A stretch of DNA of 64,000 bases from Variovorax paradoxus (lineage in GTDB: Bacteria > Pseudomonadota > Gammaproteobacteria > Burkholderiales > Burkholderiaceae_C). Below, piece by piece: positions 50,470 through 59,563 of this stretch (within the stretch, counting starts at the first letter, position 1; the number at the start of each line of letters is the position of its first letter). The position numbers were made by a program, and so were the translations under genes. The stretch covers positions 2,728,001 through 2,792,000 of the forward strand of contig CP063166.1 of the NCBI GenBank assembly GCA_016806145.1. The letters run 5' to 3'. Under the pieces are notes generated by a model. It was given only the letters and a program-made list of their open reading frames with translations, was not told the origin of the DNA and searched no databases.

Positions 50470-51249
50470 ATGGCACAGCAACGCGTCCTCCTGGCCACCG
50501 ATCCGCGCTGGCGCGTGGAGCGCGTGCGTTCGCACGAAACCGCGCCGCAATGGAGTCCCGTCTACACCGCGCCCTCGGGGCGACTGGTGCTGCCCTTCGA
50601 TGCCGCCGCGATGGAGTTCCGCGGCGACGACGGCCCTGGTGCCTGGATCGATGCGTTGACGGCCTTGCGCGTCGCGCCCGCCCAGCGCTACCAGTTGCGC
50701 CCCTAGGCGCGCGAGTCGCGCTGCAGCGTGGTGGTGAGCGCCGCCGACGGCGTGGCCGACGCGCCCTGGACCGGCGACGCAGCCCAGCGCCTGCTGTCGC
50801 CGCGCGCCCTGTACCGGCTGCGCCTGCACTGGCGCCGCCTCGAGGCGGGGCTCGATGGCGTCGATGCCACGCCGCGATTGATCGCCGACGCTCTCGCGGC
50901 GGGTGGTTTCGCGCACAGCGAGGGCGCGGTGGGTCGCGCGCGGCGCTGCCTGGTGGCGGAGGTCGCGGACGGCCGCACGTTGTCGCTGCACGAACTGGCC
51001 GAGGCGGCCAGCAGTTCGCCGTTCCATCTGGCCCGCAGCTTTCGCCGCCGCACCGGCCTGAGTCCGCACCAGTACCGGCTGCACCTGCGGCTGGCCGCGG
51101 CGCTCGCGCAACTCGATGCCGGCGAGCGCGATCTCGCGGGCCTGGCGCACGCGCTCGGCTTCTGCCGCCAGAGCCACCTCGGCGCGCTGCTCCTGCGCGA
51201 GGTCGGCGTGACGCCCGGCGAGGCACGCCGCGCGCTTCACGCCGCATGA
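50470..51249 (+). pseudogene. AraC-family regulator with an internal amber codon
   Basis: One reading frame spans both parts, broken only by TAG at 50704-50706. The first 78 codons give the start of an AraC sensor domain (SGRLVLPFDAAAMEF; ALRVAPAQRYQLRP). After the stop, in the same frame, the text continues with ARESRCSVVVSAADGV and goes on to a full AraC helix-turn-helix pair (HELAEAASSSPFHLARSF; LAHALGFCRQSHLGALL). A single CAG-to-TAG change would explain it. The downstream part could be made separately from GTG 50728 (173 residues), giving a DNA-binding fragment without its sensor. Intact length would be 259 residues. Confidence 0.8.
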
Positions 51250-51312
51250 GCTAGCGCGCGACTGCGCAGGATCTTGATAGCGCCGCCGGGCGCGCGCGGC
51301 CAGACTGGCCGC

Positions 51313-52248
51313 ATGAACCGATCCCTTCCCTGGACAGGCGTCCTCGCCGCGCTCGCCACCGCGCTGATCGGCAGCGGCTGGCAGATCGCCTCGCGCCATG
51401 GCGTCACCACCTCGCTCGGCCCGCTCGAACTCGCGGTGCTGCGCTATGCGATTCCCGCGCTGGTGCTGCTGCCGGTGGCGTGGGCCTCGCGCGCGGTGCT
51501 GCGCGCGCTGCCGGCACGGCAGGGCGCGTTGCTGGTGCTCGGCGGCGGCCTGCCGTTCGGGCTGGTGGTGATGGCCGGCGCGCAGTGGGCGCCGGCCGCC
51601 CACATGGGCGTGTTCGTGGCCGGCAGCGTGCCGCTGTTCACCGCGCTGGGCGGCTGGTGGCTCGACGGCGAGCGGCCGGCGCGCTCGCGCTGTCTCGGGC
51701 TGGCGCTGATGGCCGCGGGGCTCGCGGTGTCCGGCCTCGGTGGCCTGGCCGCGACCGCCTCGGCATGGCGCGGCGACCTGCTGTTCGTGCTCGCCGCGCT
51801 GCTGTGGTCGGGCTACACCCTGGCGCTGCGCCGCAGCGGTCTCACGGCCTGGCAGGGCGCGGCCGCGATCAACCTCGGCTCGACGCTGCTGCTGCTGCCG
51901 CTGCTGTGGTTCGCGGGCGCGCCGAAGCTGTTGAGCGCGCCCCTGCGCGACGTGGCACTGCAGGCCGTGGGGCAGGGGCTGTTCGCGGGCCTGCTCGGGC
52001 TCGCGCTCTACGGCGTGGCCGTCGCGCGGCTGGGCGCGGCGCGCGCCTCGCTGTCGGGCGCGCTGGTGCCGCTGATGACCGCCGTGGGCGCGGCCTGGCT
52101 GCTGCGCGAGCCGCTCACGGCCTCAACCTGGCTCGCGCTCGCGCTGGTGCTGCCGGGCGTGGCGTTGGCCGGCGGCGCCTGGACTGCGCGTACTGCATCG
52201 CTGCGTTCCCGAACGACCGGTTCTCCTCGACCATCTCGACCAGGCTGA
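51313..52248 (+). CDS. DMT-superfamily transporter (EamA domains)
   Basis: 311 residues with about ten membrane helices in two EamA repeats (GSGWQIASRHGVTTSLGPLE; GDLLFVLAALLWSGYTLALR; SLSGALVPLMTAVGAAWLL). Likely an exporter of small metabolites or amino acids. The last 22 or so residues (after LAGGAW) are Arg/Ser/Pro/Thr-rich and atypical, and may come from unrelated DNA after a deletion. CAGACT six bases upstream and no Shine-Dalgarno suggest a leaderless message. It follows the broken AraC gene, which may have controlled it. Confidence 0.85.
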   Translation: MNRSLPWTGVLAALATALIGSGWQIASRHGVTTSLGPLELAVLRYAIPALVLLPVAWASRAVLRALPARQGALLVLGGGLPFGLVVMAGAQWAPAAHMGVFVAGSVPLFTALGGWWLDGERPARSRCLGLALMAAGLAVSGLGGLAATASAWRGDLLFVLAALLWSGYTLALRRSGLTAWQGAAAINLGSTLLLLPLLWFAGAPKLLSAPLRDVALQAVGQGLFAGLLGLALYGVAVARLGAARASLSGALVPLMTAVGAAWLLREPLTASTWLALALVLPGVALAGGAWTARTASLRSRTTGSPRPSRPG

Positions 52249-52353
52249 TGAAGACGTCCTCACGGCGCACTGGTGTCGTGCTCGATCGGCTTGATCGCGG
52301 GGCGGGAAGCGCCCGAGCACGCGAAAGGCCGCGCCGTTGTATGGTGTGGCCCG

Positions 52354-53304
52354 ATGCGCATTTCGTTCTACCGGCCCGGTCCCGGCATGTTCTTACCAGC
52401 GCGGCGCCTGGGGCGTGCCTGTGGCGCCGTCCTGTGCGGCTGGCTGCTGGCGGGCAGTCTCCAGGCCGGCGCCGCGCCCACGGCCACCGAGCCGGCGGCC
52501 GGCGAAGCGCCCGCGCAGGCCCTGCGCGCCCGGCACAAGCAGATCAAGGACAAGCTCGAGCGCAGCAGCTTCGGCCGCCCCATACAGCTCGATTCGATCG
52601 AGACGCCCGACGGGTTGCAGGGCGACGTCTACGCGGTGGTCGAGCATCCGCTGTCGGAGGTCGGCAGCGCGCTCAAGGGCTCGGCCAACTGGTGCGAGCT
52701 GATGCTGCTGCACGTCAACAACCGGCGCTGCCGCGTGAGCGGCGCGCCGGGCCGCGAGACGCTCACGCTCTACGTGGTGCGGCGCTACGACAAGCCGGTC
52801 GACCAGGCCTTCGAGTTGCCCTTCGCCTACCGCGTGGCGAGCGCGACGCCCGAGCACCTGATGATCGACCTGTCGGCCGCCAGCGGCCCCTTCGGCACCA
52901 GCAACTACCACGTCACCTTGGAGGCGGTGGCGCTCGACGAGCGCAAGAGCTTCCTGCACTTCAGCTACAGCTACGACCACAGCATGATGGTGAAGCTCGC
53001 CACCCAGGCCTACCTCGCGACCTTCGGGCGCGACAAGGTCGGCTTCACCGTGGTGGGGCAGGCGCCCGACGGCAAGCCCGAGTACATCCGCGGCATGCGC
53101 GGGCTGGTGGAGCGCAATGCGATGCGCTACTTCCTCACGCTCGACGCCTACCTCGCGGCCGATGCCAAGGGCCAGTCCGAGCAGCGGCAGCGCCACTGGT
53201 TCGCGGCCGCCGAGCAGTTCCCGCGCCAGCTGCACGAGATCGACCTCGACACCTACCTCGCGCTCAAGCGCGAGGACCGGCAGCGCGAGGGGCTGGGCCG
53301 CTGA
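52354..53304 (+). CDS. Exported protein, possible START/SRPBCC-like fold
   Basis: 316 residues. A signal peptide with a basic N-terminus (about 1-41, cut near LQAGAAP) precedes an alpha-beta domain. Segments such as VYAVVEHPLSEVGSALKGSA and NWCELMLLHVNNRRC, then beta-rich LTLYVVRRYDKPV and FLHFSYSYDHSMMVK, suggest a helix-grip START-like fold, inferred by eye. Two cysteines (about 112 and 124) could form a disulfide. Start may also be Met12. Function unknown. Confidence 0.78.
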   Translation: MRISFYRPGPGMFLPARRLGRACGAVLCGWLLAGSLQAGAAPTATEPAAGEAPAQALRARHKQIKDKLERSSFGRPIQLDSIETPDGLQGDVYAVVEHPLSEVGSALKGSANWCELMLLHVNNRRCRVSGAPGRETLTLYVVRRYDKPVDQAFELPFAYRVASATPEHLMIDLSAASGPFGTSNYHVTLEAVALDERKSFLHFSYSYDHSMMVKLATQAYLATFGRDKVGFTVVGQAPDGKPEYIRGMRGLVERNAMRYFLTLDAYLAADAKGQSEQRQRHWFAAAEQFPRQLHEIDLDTYLALKREDRQREGLGR

Positions 53305-53404
53305 CGGTCCGGCCCGCACTTTCACGTTCCTGTCACACGCGCCGGAGCTAATCGCCCGGCCCGCGCGCAACCGCGCGCGGCCATGACACGGAGATGAAAG
53401 ACAC

Positions 53405-55516
53405 ATGACGAAGAAGATGCAGAGGGCGGCCGCGCGGCCGGGGATCGGATGGCTGGTGCTCGCGGGCGCGAGCGCCTTGCTCGCGGCCTGTGGCGGCGGC
53501 GGAGGAGGCGGCGGTGGCTTCGTGTTCCAGCCCGGCGGCGGTAGCGGCAACAACCCGCCCGCCGCGTCATCGAAGACCGGCACCTTCCTCGACGCCGCCG
53601 TCGAGGGCCTGGACTACGTGGCCGGCGGCGGCGCCAAGGCCGCGACCAATGCCAACGGCGAGTTCACATGCAAGGACGGCGAGACGGTGAGCTTCTCGGT
53701 CGGCGCGCTTGCCATCGGCAGCGCCGCCTGCGGCAGCACGGTCACGCCGCTGAACCTCGTGGGCGGCAGCGACGTCAAGGCCGACGCGGTGGTCAACCGC
53801 CTGCTCGCGCTGCAGAGCTTCGACGAGGACCTCGATCCCTCCAACGGCATCCGCCTCGCGCCCGCGCTGAAGGCCGCGCTCAAGGCCGGCTCGCTCGACT
53901 TCGCGGCCTCGGCCGAGGCCTTCAACACCGCGCTCAACGCCGTGCTGGCCGGATTGCCCGCGCCCTACGCGAGCCGCAGCGTTGACGCCGCGCGCCGCAT
54001 GCTCGCGCGCGAGCACTTCGAGAACACGCTGGCCGCGCGCCTCAACGCGCCCGTGACCGAGGCCTTCACCCAGTCGAACGCGCTCGGCAGCATCGGCGCC
54101 AGCGTCACGCGCTACCAGCTGCAGGCCGACCAGAAGTTCAACGTGCCCTACGAGGGCGCGAACCCGAAGGTGCAGGCCGATTTCCCCAAGGGCTTCCTGC
54201 CGGCCTACGGCTCGGGCCTGGCCTTCAAGGGCAAGGCCGACGACGGCGCGCTCGAGTTCTATGCCATCACCGACCGCGGCCCGAACGGCGACGGCCCGAA
54301 CGCGCCGATCCCCGGCAGCGACACGCTCAGCATCAGCAAGGTGTTCCCGGCGCCGTCGTTCGCGCCCAGCTTCGGCCTGATCCGCATCGGCAAGACCGGC
54401 GCGGTGCTGAGCTCGAGCGTGCCCCTGCGGATCGACGCCAACCGCAAGATCACCGGCCTGCCGCCGCGCTCGGGCATCGGCTCGACCGGCGAAACGCCGC
54501 TGACCGACCGCTACGTGTTCGACGAGGCCAAGGCCGGCTACGACGCCAACGGCCTCGACCCCGAGACGCTGGTGCTCGACAAGGCGCGCAACGTGCTGTG
54601 GACCAGCGACGAGTACGGCCCCTTCATCGCGCGCCTGAACATTGCCACCGGCGTGATCGAGAAGAAGTATGCGCCCGGCGACTCGGCGCACGACCTGCCG
54701 CTGGTGCTGGCCAAGCGCCGCCCCAACCGCGGCATGGAAGGCCTGACGCTCGATGCCGCCAGCGGCCGGCTGCACGGTTTCCTGCAGAGCCCGATCGATC
54801 CGCGCGACGAGAGCGGCAAGTCGATCAAGGCCAAGCCGCCCGGTGGCAGCAACACCGACGTGCGCCACATCGCGAAGTTCACGCGCTGGCTCGAGTTCGA
54901 TCCGGCGACCGAGACCTCGAAGCTCTACGCCTACCCGATCGACGGCAGCCAGTACGACAAGGACCGCACCGGCAATGCCAAGCTCGGCGACGTGGTGAGC
55001 CTGGGCAACGGCCGCTTCATCGTGATCGAGCAGGGCGCGCGCAAGAGCGACGCCAAGGTGGTCAACAAGCTGATGCTGGTGGAACTGCCGGCCAACGCGA
55101 CCGACATCGCGGCGCAAGGGCACGAGCTCGAGATCAGCAGCATCACGCAGGCGCCCTCGGGCACGGCCGACTATTCGAAGGTCGTGACGATGCGCAAGAC
55201 CGAGCTGCTCGATCTCAATGCGCTGGGCTGGCTGGCCGAGAAGGCGGAAGGCCTGACCATCGTGGACGACCAGACGCTGGCGCTGGTCAACGACGACGAC
55301 TTCGGCCTGCGCACCATCCTGCTCGACGCCAACGGCAACACCGTGGCCGGCAGCGTCGAGGACTGCACCGTGAACGCGGCCGGCGCGATCGTGAGCGGCT
55401 GCCCCGAGGGCGTGACCGGTGCGCGCCTCACGCGCGGCACCGACCTCGAGCGGCCCACGCGGCTGTGGCTGATCAAGCTCGATAGGAAGCTCGGGGCGCT
55501 GCGCCTGCCTTCCTGA
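53405..55516 (+). CDS. Lipoprotein with esterase-like phytase domain
   Basis: 703 residues. A lipobox LAAC (Cys29) is followed by a run of nine glycines, a beta-rich domain (about 55-200; FLDAAVEGLDYVAGG), and an esterase-like activity of phytase domain (about 230-700) with FYAITDRGPNGDGPN, LWTSDEYGPFIARLN, RPNRGMEGLTLD and FIVIEQGARKSD. The family forms a beta-propeller and members cleave phosphate esters; substrate here unknown. The C-terminus overlaps the convergent LysR gene by 44 bases. GGAG is upstream. Confidence 0.87.
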   Translation: MTKKMQRAAARPGIGWLVLAGASALLAACGGGGGGGGGFVFQPGGGSGNNPPAASSKTGTFLDAAVEGLDYVAGGGAKAATNANGEFTCKDGETVSFSVGALAIGSAACGSTVTPLNLVGGSDVKADAVVNRLLALQSFDEDLDPSNGIRLAPALKAALKAGSLDFAASAEAFNTALNAVLAGLPAPYASRSVDAARRMLAREHFENTLAARLNAPVTEAFTQSNALGSIGASVTRYQLQADQKFNVPYEGANPKVQADFPKGFLPAYGSGLAFKGKADDGALEFYAITDRGPNGDGPNAPIPGSDTLSISKVFPAPSFAPSFGLIRIGKTGAVLSSSVPLRIDANRKITGLPPRSGIGSTGETPLTDRYVFDEAKAGYDANGLDPETLVLDKARNVLWTSDEYGPFIARLNIATGVIEKKYAPGDSAHDLPLVLAKRRPNRGMEGLTLDAASGRLHGFLQSPIDPRDESGKSIKAKPPGGSNTDVRHIAKFTRWLEFDPATETSKLYAYPIDGSQYDKDRTGNAKLGDVVSLGNGRFIVIEQGARKSDAKVVNKLMLVELPANATDIAAQGHELEISSITQAPSGTADYSKVVTMRKTELLDLNALGWLAEKAEGLTIVDDQTLALVNDDDFGLRTILLDANGNTVAGSVEDCTVNAAGAIVSGCPEGVTGARLTRGTDLERPTRLWLIKLDRKLGALRLPS

Positions 55517-56468
55517 GTTCCGGCGCCGGCGGCATCCGCAGATGCCGCGTGGCGCCGGCCGTGCGCATCACGGCCGACAGCAGGGAGCGGAACCACACGT
55601 GGCCCGGCGCGCGCTGGTGGCGTGCATGCCAGAGCTGGTAGAAGCGCATCGGCGGAAAGTCGAGCGGCGCCGGCACGATCGCCAGCGGCAGCAGCGCGGC
55701 GTAGTGCTGCGCGAAGTGCCGGCTGGTGGTGAAGATCAGGTCGGTGCCGGGCAGGAGCTGCGGCGCCATCGAGAAGTAGGGCACCGTCACGGTCGGCGTG
55801 CGCGCCAGGCGCAGCGTGGCCAGGTGGCTCTCGACCACGCCGCGCTGCAGGGTGCTGTAGAGCTGCGGCACCACGTGGGCGCCGTGCAGGTAGTCGCTCA
55901 AGGTGAGTCCGTGCGCGCCCGGATGGTCGCGATCGACCAGGCAGACGATCTCGTCCTCCATCAGCAAGGTGGTGTGCAGGTGCTCGGGCGGCTGCGGCCA
56001 GTTGCCGACCACCACGTCGAGCGAACCGTCGGCCAGCGCGGCCTCGACATCGAACTCGGGTCCCAGCGGATGCATGAACAGGCGCGCGCCCGGCGCGGTG
56101 CCGCGCAGGTACTGCACCACCGCGGCCATCAGCGGCGGCGCCAGGTAGTCGGGCGTGCCGAGGTGGAAGGTCAGCCGCGTGGTCGCGGGATCGAAGCTGT
56201 CGGCCGGCGCGAGCAGGGCGTCGATCTCGCCGAGCACCACGCGCACCGAGGCTTCGAGCCGCAGCGCGCGCTCGGTCGGCACCATGCGCTGCTTGTCCTT
56301 CACCAGCAGCGGGTCGCCGAAGACCTCGCGCAGCCGCTTGAGCGCGGTGCTCACGGCCGGCTGCGACTGGTTGAGGCGGGTGGCGGCGCGCGAGACGCTG
56401 CGCTCGGCCAGCAGCACGGCGAAGACGCGCAGCAGGTAGGTGTCGAAAGGATCGTTGGCGCGGGACAT
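55473..56468 (-). CDS. LysR-family transcriptional regulator
   Basis: 331 residues. The N-terminal winged helix (about 10-68; SVSRAATRLNQSQPAVSTAL) and the periplasmic-binding-like effector domain (about 95-300). It resembles NodD/PcpR-type LysR proteins (DPLLVKDKQRMVPTERAL). It is divergent from the Bug receptor gene, with a T-N11-A dyad between them, so it probably controls that gene. Its 3' end runs 44 bases into the phytase-like gene; the C-terminal 30 residues are unconserved. Confidence 0.9.
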   Translation of the reverse strand: MSRANDPFDTYLLRVFAVLLAERSVSRAATRLNQSQPAVSTALKRLREVFGDPLLVKDKQRMVPTERALRLEASVRVVLGEIDALLAPADSFDPATTRLTFHLGTPDYLAPPLMAAVVQYLRGTAPGARLFMHPLGPEFDVEAALADGSLDVVVGNWPQPPEHLHTTLLMEDEIVCLVDRDHPGAHGLTLSDYLHGAHVVPQLYSTLQRGVVESHLATLRLARTPTVTVPYFSMAPQLLPGTDLIFTTSRHFAQHYAALLPLAIVPAPLDFPPMRFYQLWHARHQRAPGHVWFRSLLSAVMRTAGATRHLRMPPAPELRKAGAAPRASYRA

Positions 56469-56527
56469 GGAGGGAAGGGCGCCGCACAGCTTTGGTGCCG
56501 AGCCATCGTGCAGGCCCGGCGCTTTGC

Positions 56528-56540
56528 TATGCCGCGCATA
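56528..56540. promoter_or_regulatory. LysR-type T-N11-A box
   Basis: TATGCCGCGCATA is an interrupted dyad (TATGC and GCATA around CGC) fitting the T-N11-A consensus. It lies between the starts of the divergent LysR gene (56468) and Bug receptor gene (56610). A TAGAGT at about 56576 could be the -10 of the receptor gene. Confidence 0.6.
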
Positions 56541-56609
56541 ACGCGCTAGCGATTGGCGTGCCATGGGTGCGTTCCTAGAGTGCGGGCATCCCTCTTGCTG
56601 GACCGTGCC

Positions 56610-57602
56610 ATGAACTCCACCGACCTCTCCCTCGCTCGACCCTCGCGCCGCGGCGCGCTGCAGCTGCTGGCGGCCGGCGCCGCCGCGCTCGCGCTGCCGG
56701 CTTTCGCGCAGTGGCCCGACCGTCCGATCAGGATCGTCGTGACCTTCCCGCCCGGCGGCTCCAGCGACATCCTGGCGCGCGTGATGGGCGAGCAGCTCGC
56801 GCGCCGGCTCGGCCAGGCGGTGGTGATCGACAACAAGCCCGGCGCGGGCGGCACCATCGGCGGCGCCCAGGTCGCGGCCGCGGCGCCCGACGGCTACACG
56901 CTGATGCTCGCCAACACCACGCCGATCGCGCTCGGCCCGTTCACGCTCGACAAGCAGCCCTACGACCCGGTCGCGGCCTTCAGCCACATCGCCGCGCTGG
57001 GATCGGCGCCGCTGGTGGTGATGGCCAGCAAGGGTTCGGGCATCGCGAGCTTCGCCGACCTCGAGGCCCGCGCGCGCAAGGACGGGCGGCTGGACTTCGG
57101 CTCGGGCGGTCCGGGCTCGATCGGCCACATCCACGGCGAGCTGATCCGGCGCGTGACCGGGCTGCACCTGGAGCATGTGCCCTACCGCGGCGGGGCGCCG
57201 ATGACCACCGACCTGATCGCCAACACCATTCCCGTGGGGATCGATGTGATCACCGCCTATGTGCCGTACTTCAAGAGCGGCCAGCTGGTGCCGCTGGCGG
57301 TCACGGGCAGCGCGCGCTCGCCGCTGATGCACGAGGTGCCGGCCATCGCCGAGGTGGGGCAGCCCAAGCTGGTGCTCGAGAACTTCTTCGGCTTGAGCGG
57401 CCCCGCGAAGCTGCCGCCCGAGGTGGTGGCGCGCCTGCACGCCGCCTGCAACGAGGTGCTGGCCATGGCCGAGGTGCAGAAGAAGCTGATCGATCTGGGC
57501 ATCGTCGCCAAGCCCGAGACGACGGCCCGCTTCGAGGGCATCGTGAAGGAGCAGGTGGCGGTGCTCGGGCCGACGGTGAAGGCGGCGGGCATCAAGCTCT
57601 GA
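56610..57602 (+). CDS. Bug-family tripartite tricarboxylate transporter receptor
   Basis: 330 residues. A signal peptide (about 1-35; RRGALQLLAAGAAALALP, cut at AFAQ) precedes the periplasmic binding protein fold. Bug marks are WPDRPIRIVVTFPPGG, VVIDNKPGAGGTIGG and PDGYTLMLANTT. Bug proteins capture carboxylates or related acids for TctAB permeases; no permease gene is here, which is usual in Burkholderiales. Neighbouring CoA-transferase and SDR genes suggest an organic acid that is activated as a CoA ester. Confidence 0.92.
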   Translation: MNSTDLSLARPSRRGALQLLAAGAAALALPAFAQWPDRPIRIVVTFPPGGSSDILARVMGEQLARRLGQAVVIDNKPGAGGTIGGAQVAAAAPDGYTLMLANTTPIALGPFTLDKQPYDPVAAFSHIAALGSAPLVVMASKGSGIASFADLEARARKDGRLDFGSGGPGSIGHIHGELIRRVTGLHLEHVPYRGGAPMTTDLIANTIPVGIDVITAYVPYFKSGQLVPLAVTGSARSPLMHEVPAIAEVGQPKLVLENFFGLSGPAKLPPEVVARLHAACNEVLAMAEVQKKLIDLGIVAKPETTARFEGIVKEQVAVLGPTVKAAGIKL

Positions 57603-57628
57603 GAAGCTCCGAGGTCCGCCGGCGCGCT

Positions 57629-58507
57629 TCAGTCGGCGAGCGTGAGCAGCGGCACGTCGCGCTCGCGCGCCATCGCCTCGAGTTCGGCGCGGCTGCGCTG
57701 CGCGATCCAGGCCGCCACGCCCTCGTGCGTGGCCGGCGCCATCATGTCGCGCGAGGCCAGGCCCGCGGCCTCGCACAGCCGGTGGGCGAAATGCGGCTCG
57801 AGCGCGGCCACCGCCACGCGGCCGTCGGCGCAGGGATAGACGCGGTAGCCCGCATGCGCGCCGCCGACCGCGCCCTGCGGCTGCGTCAGGCCCCAGGTGC
57901 GCGGCAGCGCGAGCCAGTCGGCCGAGACATTGAGCGCGACCTCGAGGTACACACCGCCGGTCATGCCGCCGCGCGAACGCAGCAACAGCGCCTTGAGCAC
58001 CGCCTCGCTCGCGAGCAGCGCGCCGCCCATGTCGGCGAACAGCGTGGCCGGCAGCGCGGTGCCGGTGACCAGGCCGCTCTCGGCGAGGTAGGTCAGGTCG
58101 TGGCCCGGCTCCTCGGCGCGCTCGCCGTGGGCGCCGACGATCGCCACCTGCGACAGCGCCGGATGGCGCGCATGCAGCGCATGCCAGTCGAGCCCGAGCT
58201 TGGCCAGCGCCGAGGGGCGGAACGAGGTCAGCAGCACGTCGGTGCGCGCGAGCGCCTCGTGCAGCGCGCGCTGGCCGGCCTCGCTCTTGAGGTCGGCCTG
58301 CTCGATGGCGATGCCCTCGTGCAGCGCGGCGTAGGCTGCCTGGTTGTAGAGCGCCATCGGGTCGCCCGCGGGCGGCTCGAACTTCAGGCAATCGGCGCCC
58401 ATGCGGCGGCAGCGCAGCAGCGCGGCCGGGCCGGGCAGGTTGAGCGCGAGGCTCAGGATGCGCACGCCGGCGAGCGGCTGCGAGGAGGCGTCGATGAAGT
58501 CGGGCAT
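57629..58507 (-). CDS. CoA-transferase family III / 2-methylacyl-CoA racemase-like
   Basis: 292 residues, shorter than usual for the family (about 360-400). Marks are RRMGADCLKFEPPAGDP, VLLTSFRPSALAKLGLDW and the pair His136-Asp137 (PGHDLTY) and Asp159 (FADMGG), which fit the racemase active-site residues better than the formyl-CoA transferase Asp. It may racemise 2-methyl-branched acyl-CoAs or transfer CoA between acids. It is convergent with the Bug gene and divergent from the SDR gene. Confidence 0.83.
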   Translation of the reverse strand: MPDFIDASSQPLAGVRILSLALNLPGPAALLRCRRMGADCLKFEPPAGDPMALYNQAAYAALHEGIAIEQADLKSEAGQRALHEALARTDVLLTSFRPSALAKLGLDWHALHARHPALSQVAIVGAHGERAEEPGHDLTYLAESGLVTGTALPATLFADMGGALLASEAVLKALLLRSRGGMTGGVYLEVALNVSADWLALPRTWGLTQPQGAVGGAHAGYRVYPCADGRVAVAALEPHFAHRLCEAAGLASRDMMAPATHEGVAAWIAQRSRAELEAMARERDVPLLTLAD

Positions 58508-58651
58508 GGGTGGCGAGGGGCTCGGGGCAGTCTGCGGAAGCGGCCATTCTCGCCCCAGCCCCGCGTCGCGCCCGCGACCCGGCCCCCGATGCGCGCGGCG
58601 CCCGCCGCGCGTAGCATGGCCGCCGTCAGGCAAACCTCCAGGAGACGACGC

Positions 58652-59554
58652 ATGTTCCAACCTTCCCTCATGAGCGGCCAGCGCATCCTCGTGACCGGCG
58701 GCGGCACCGGGCTCGGCCGCGCGATGGCCGAGCGCTTCCTCGGCCTGGGCGCCGACATCGCGATCTGCGGCCGGCGCCAGTCGGTCTGCGAGGAGAGCGC
58801 GGCCGAATGGCGCCAGCAGTTTCCCGAACGGCGCATCGACACCTTCGGCGTCGACATCCGCGTCGCCCAGAGCGTCGACGAGATGGTCGAGAGCCTCTGG
58901 CAGAGCGGCGGCCTCACCGGCCTGGTGAACAACGCGGCCGGCAACTTCGTCTCGCCGACCGAGAGCCTCTCGCCGCGCGCCTTCGACGCGATCGCGAACA
59001 TCGTCTTCCACGGCAGCTTCTACGTCACGCAGGCCGTGGGCAAGCGCTGGGTGGCCGAGGCCAAGTCGGGCCAGTGGAAGGCCGGCGATGCCTTCCGCAG
59101 CGTGATGAGCATCATCGTGACCTGGGTCGACAACGGCAGCCCCTACGTGGTGCCCTCGGCGATGAGCAAGGCCGGCATCGAGGTGATGACCAAGTCGCTC
59201 GCGGTGGAGTGGGCGCGCTACGGCGTGCGGCTCAATGCCGTGGGCCCGGGCGAGATCCCGACCGAGGGCATGAGCAAGCGCCTGAACCCCGGCGAGGAGC
59301 CCGGCGCGCGCACCATCGCGATGAGTCCGATGGCGCGCACCGGCCGCATGAGCGAGCTGCAGAACCTCGCGGCCTTCCTGATGTCGCCGGGCCAATGCGA
59401 CTGGCTCACGGGCCAGAGCATCATGATGGACGGCGCCAACGCGCTGGCCAACGGCGGCAACTTCTACGAGCTGCGCCAGTGGAGCGACGGCGACTGGCTG
59501 GCCGCGCGCGAGCGCATCGAGGCACAGAACCAGAAGGACAAGACGCAGCGCTGA
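58652..59554 (+). CDS. SDR oxidoreductase, 2,4-dienoyl-CoA reductase-like
   Basis: 300 residues. The Rossmann loop is VTGGGTGLGRAMA (14-26). The usual YxxxK is replaced: Lys173 is present but the Tyr position is Ser169, as in dienoyl-CoA reductases, where the active site differs. NNAAGNFVSP and GPGEIPTEG also fit that group. Likely NADPH-dependent reduction of an unsaturated acyl-CoA. AGGAG lies upstream. The adjacent racemase/CoA-transferase gene supports an acyl-CoA role. Confidence 0.85.
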   Translation: MFQPSLMSGQRILVTGGGTGLGRAMAERFLGLGADIAICGRRQSVCEESAAEWRQQFPERRIDTFGVDIRVAQSVDEMVESLWQSGGLTGLVNNAAGNFVSPTESLSPRAFDAIANIVFHGSFYVTQAVGKRWVAEAKSGQWKAGDAFRSVMSIIVTWVDNGSPYVVPSAMSKAGIEVMTKSLAVEWARYGVRLNAVGPGEIPTEGMSKRLNPGEEPGARTIAMSPMARTGRMSELQNLAAFLMSPGQCDWLTGQSIMMDGANALANGGNFYELRQWSDGDWLAARERIEAQNQKDKTQR

Positions 59555-59563
59555 GCCTGCGCG

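Noticed and set aside
53325..53400. A Pho box upstream of the phytase-like gene
   Set aside because: CTGTCAC occurs once, but no second half-site with the right spacing follows.
55473..58547. An open frame of 1024 codons on the minus strand
   Set aside because: Only the first part (LysR) is real; the rest is antisense to the Bug receptor gene or in a wrong frame of the CoA-transferase gene.
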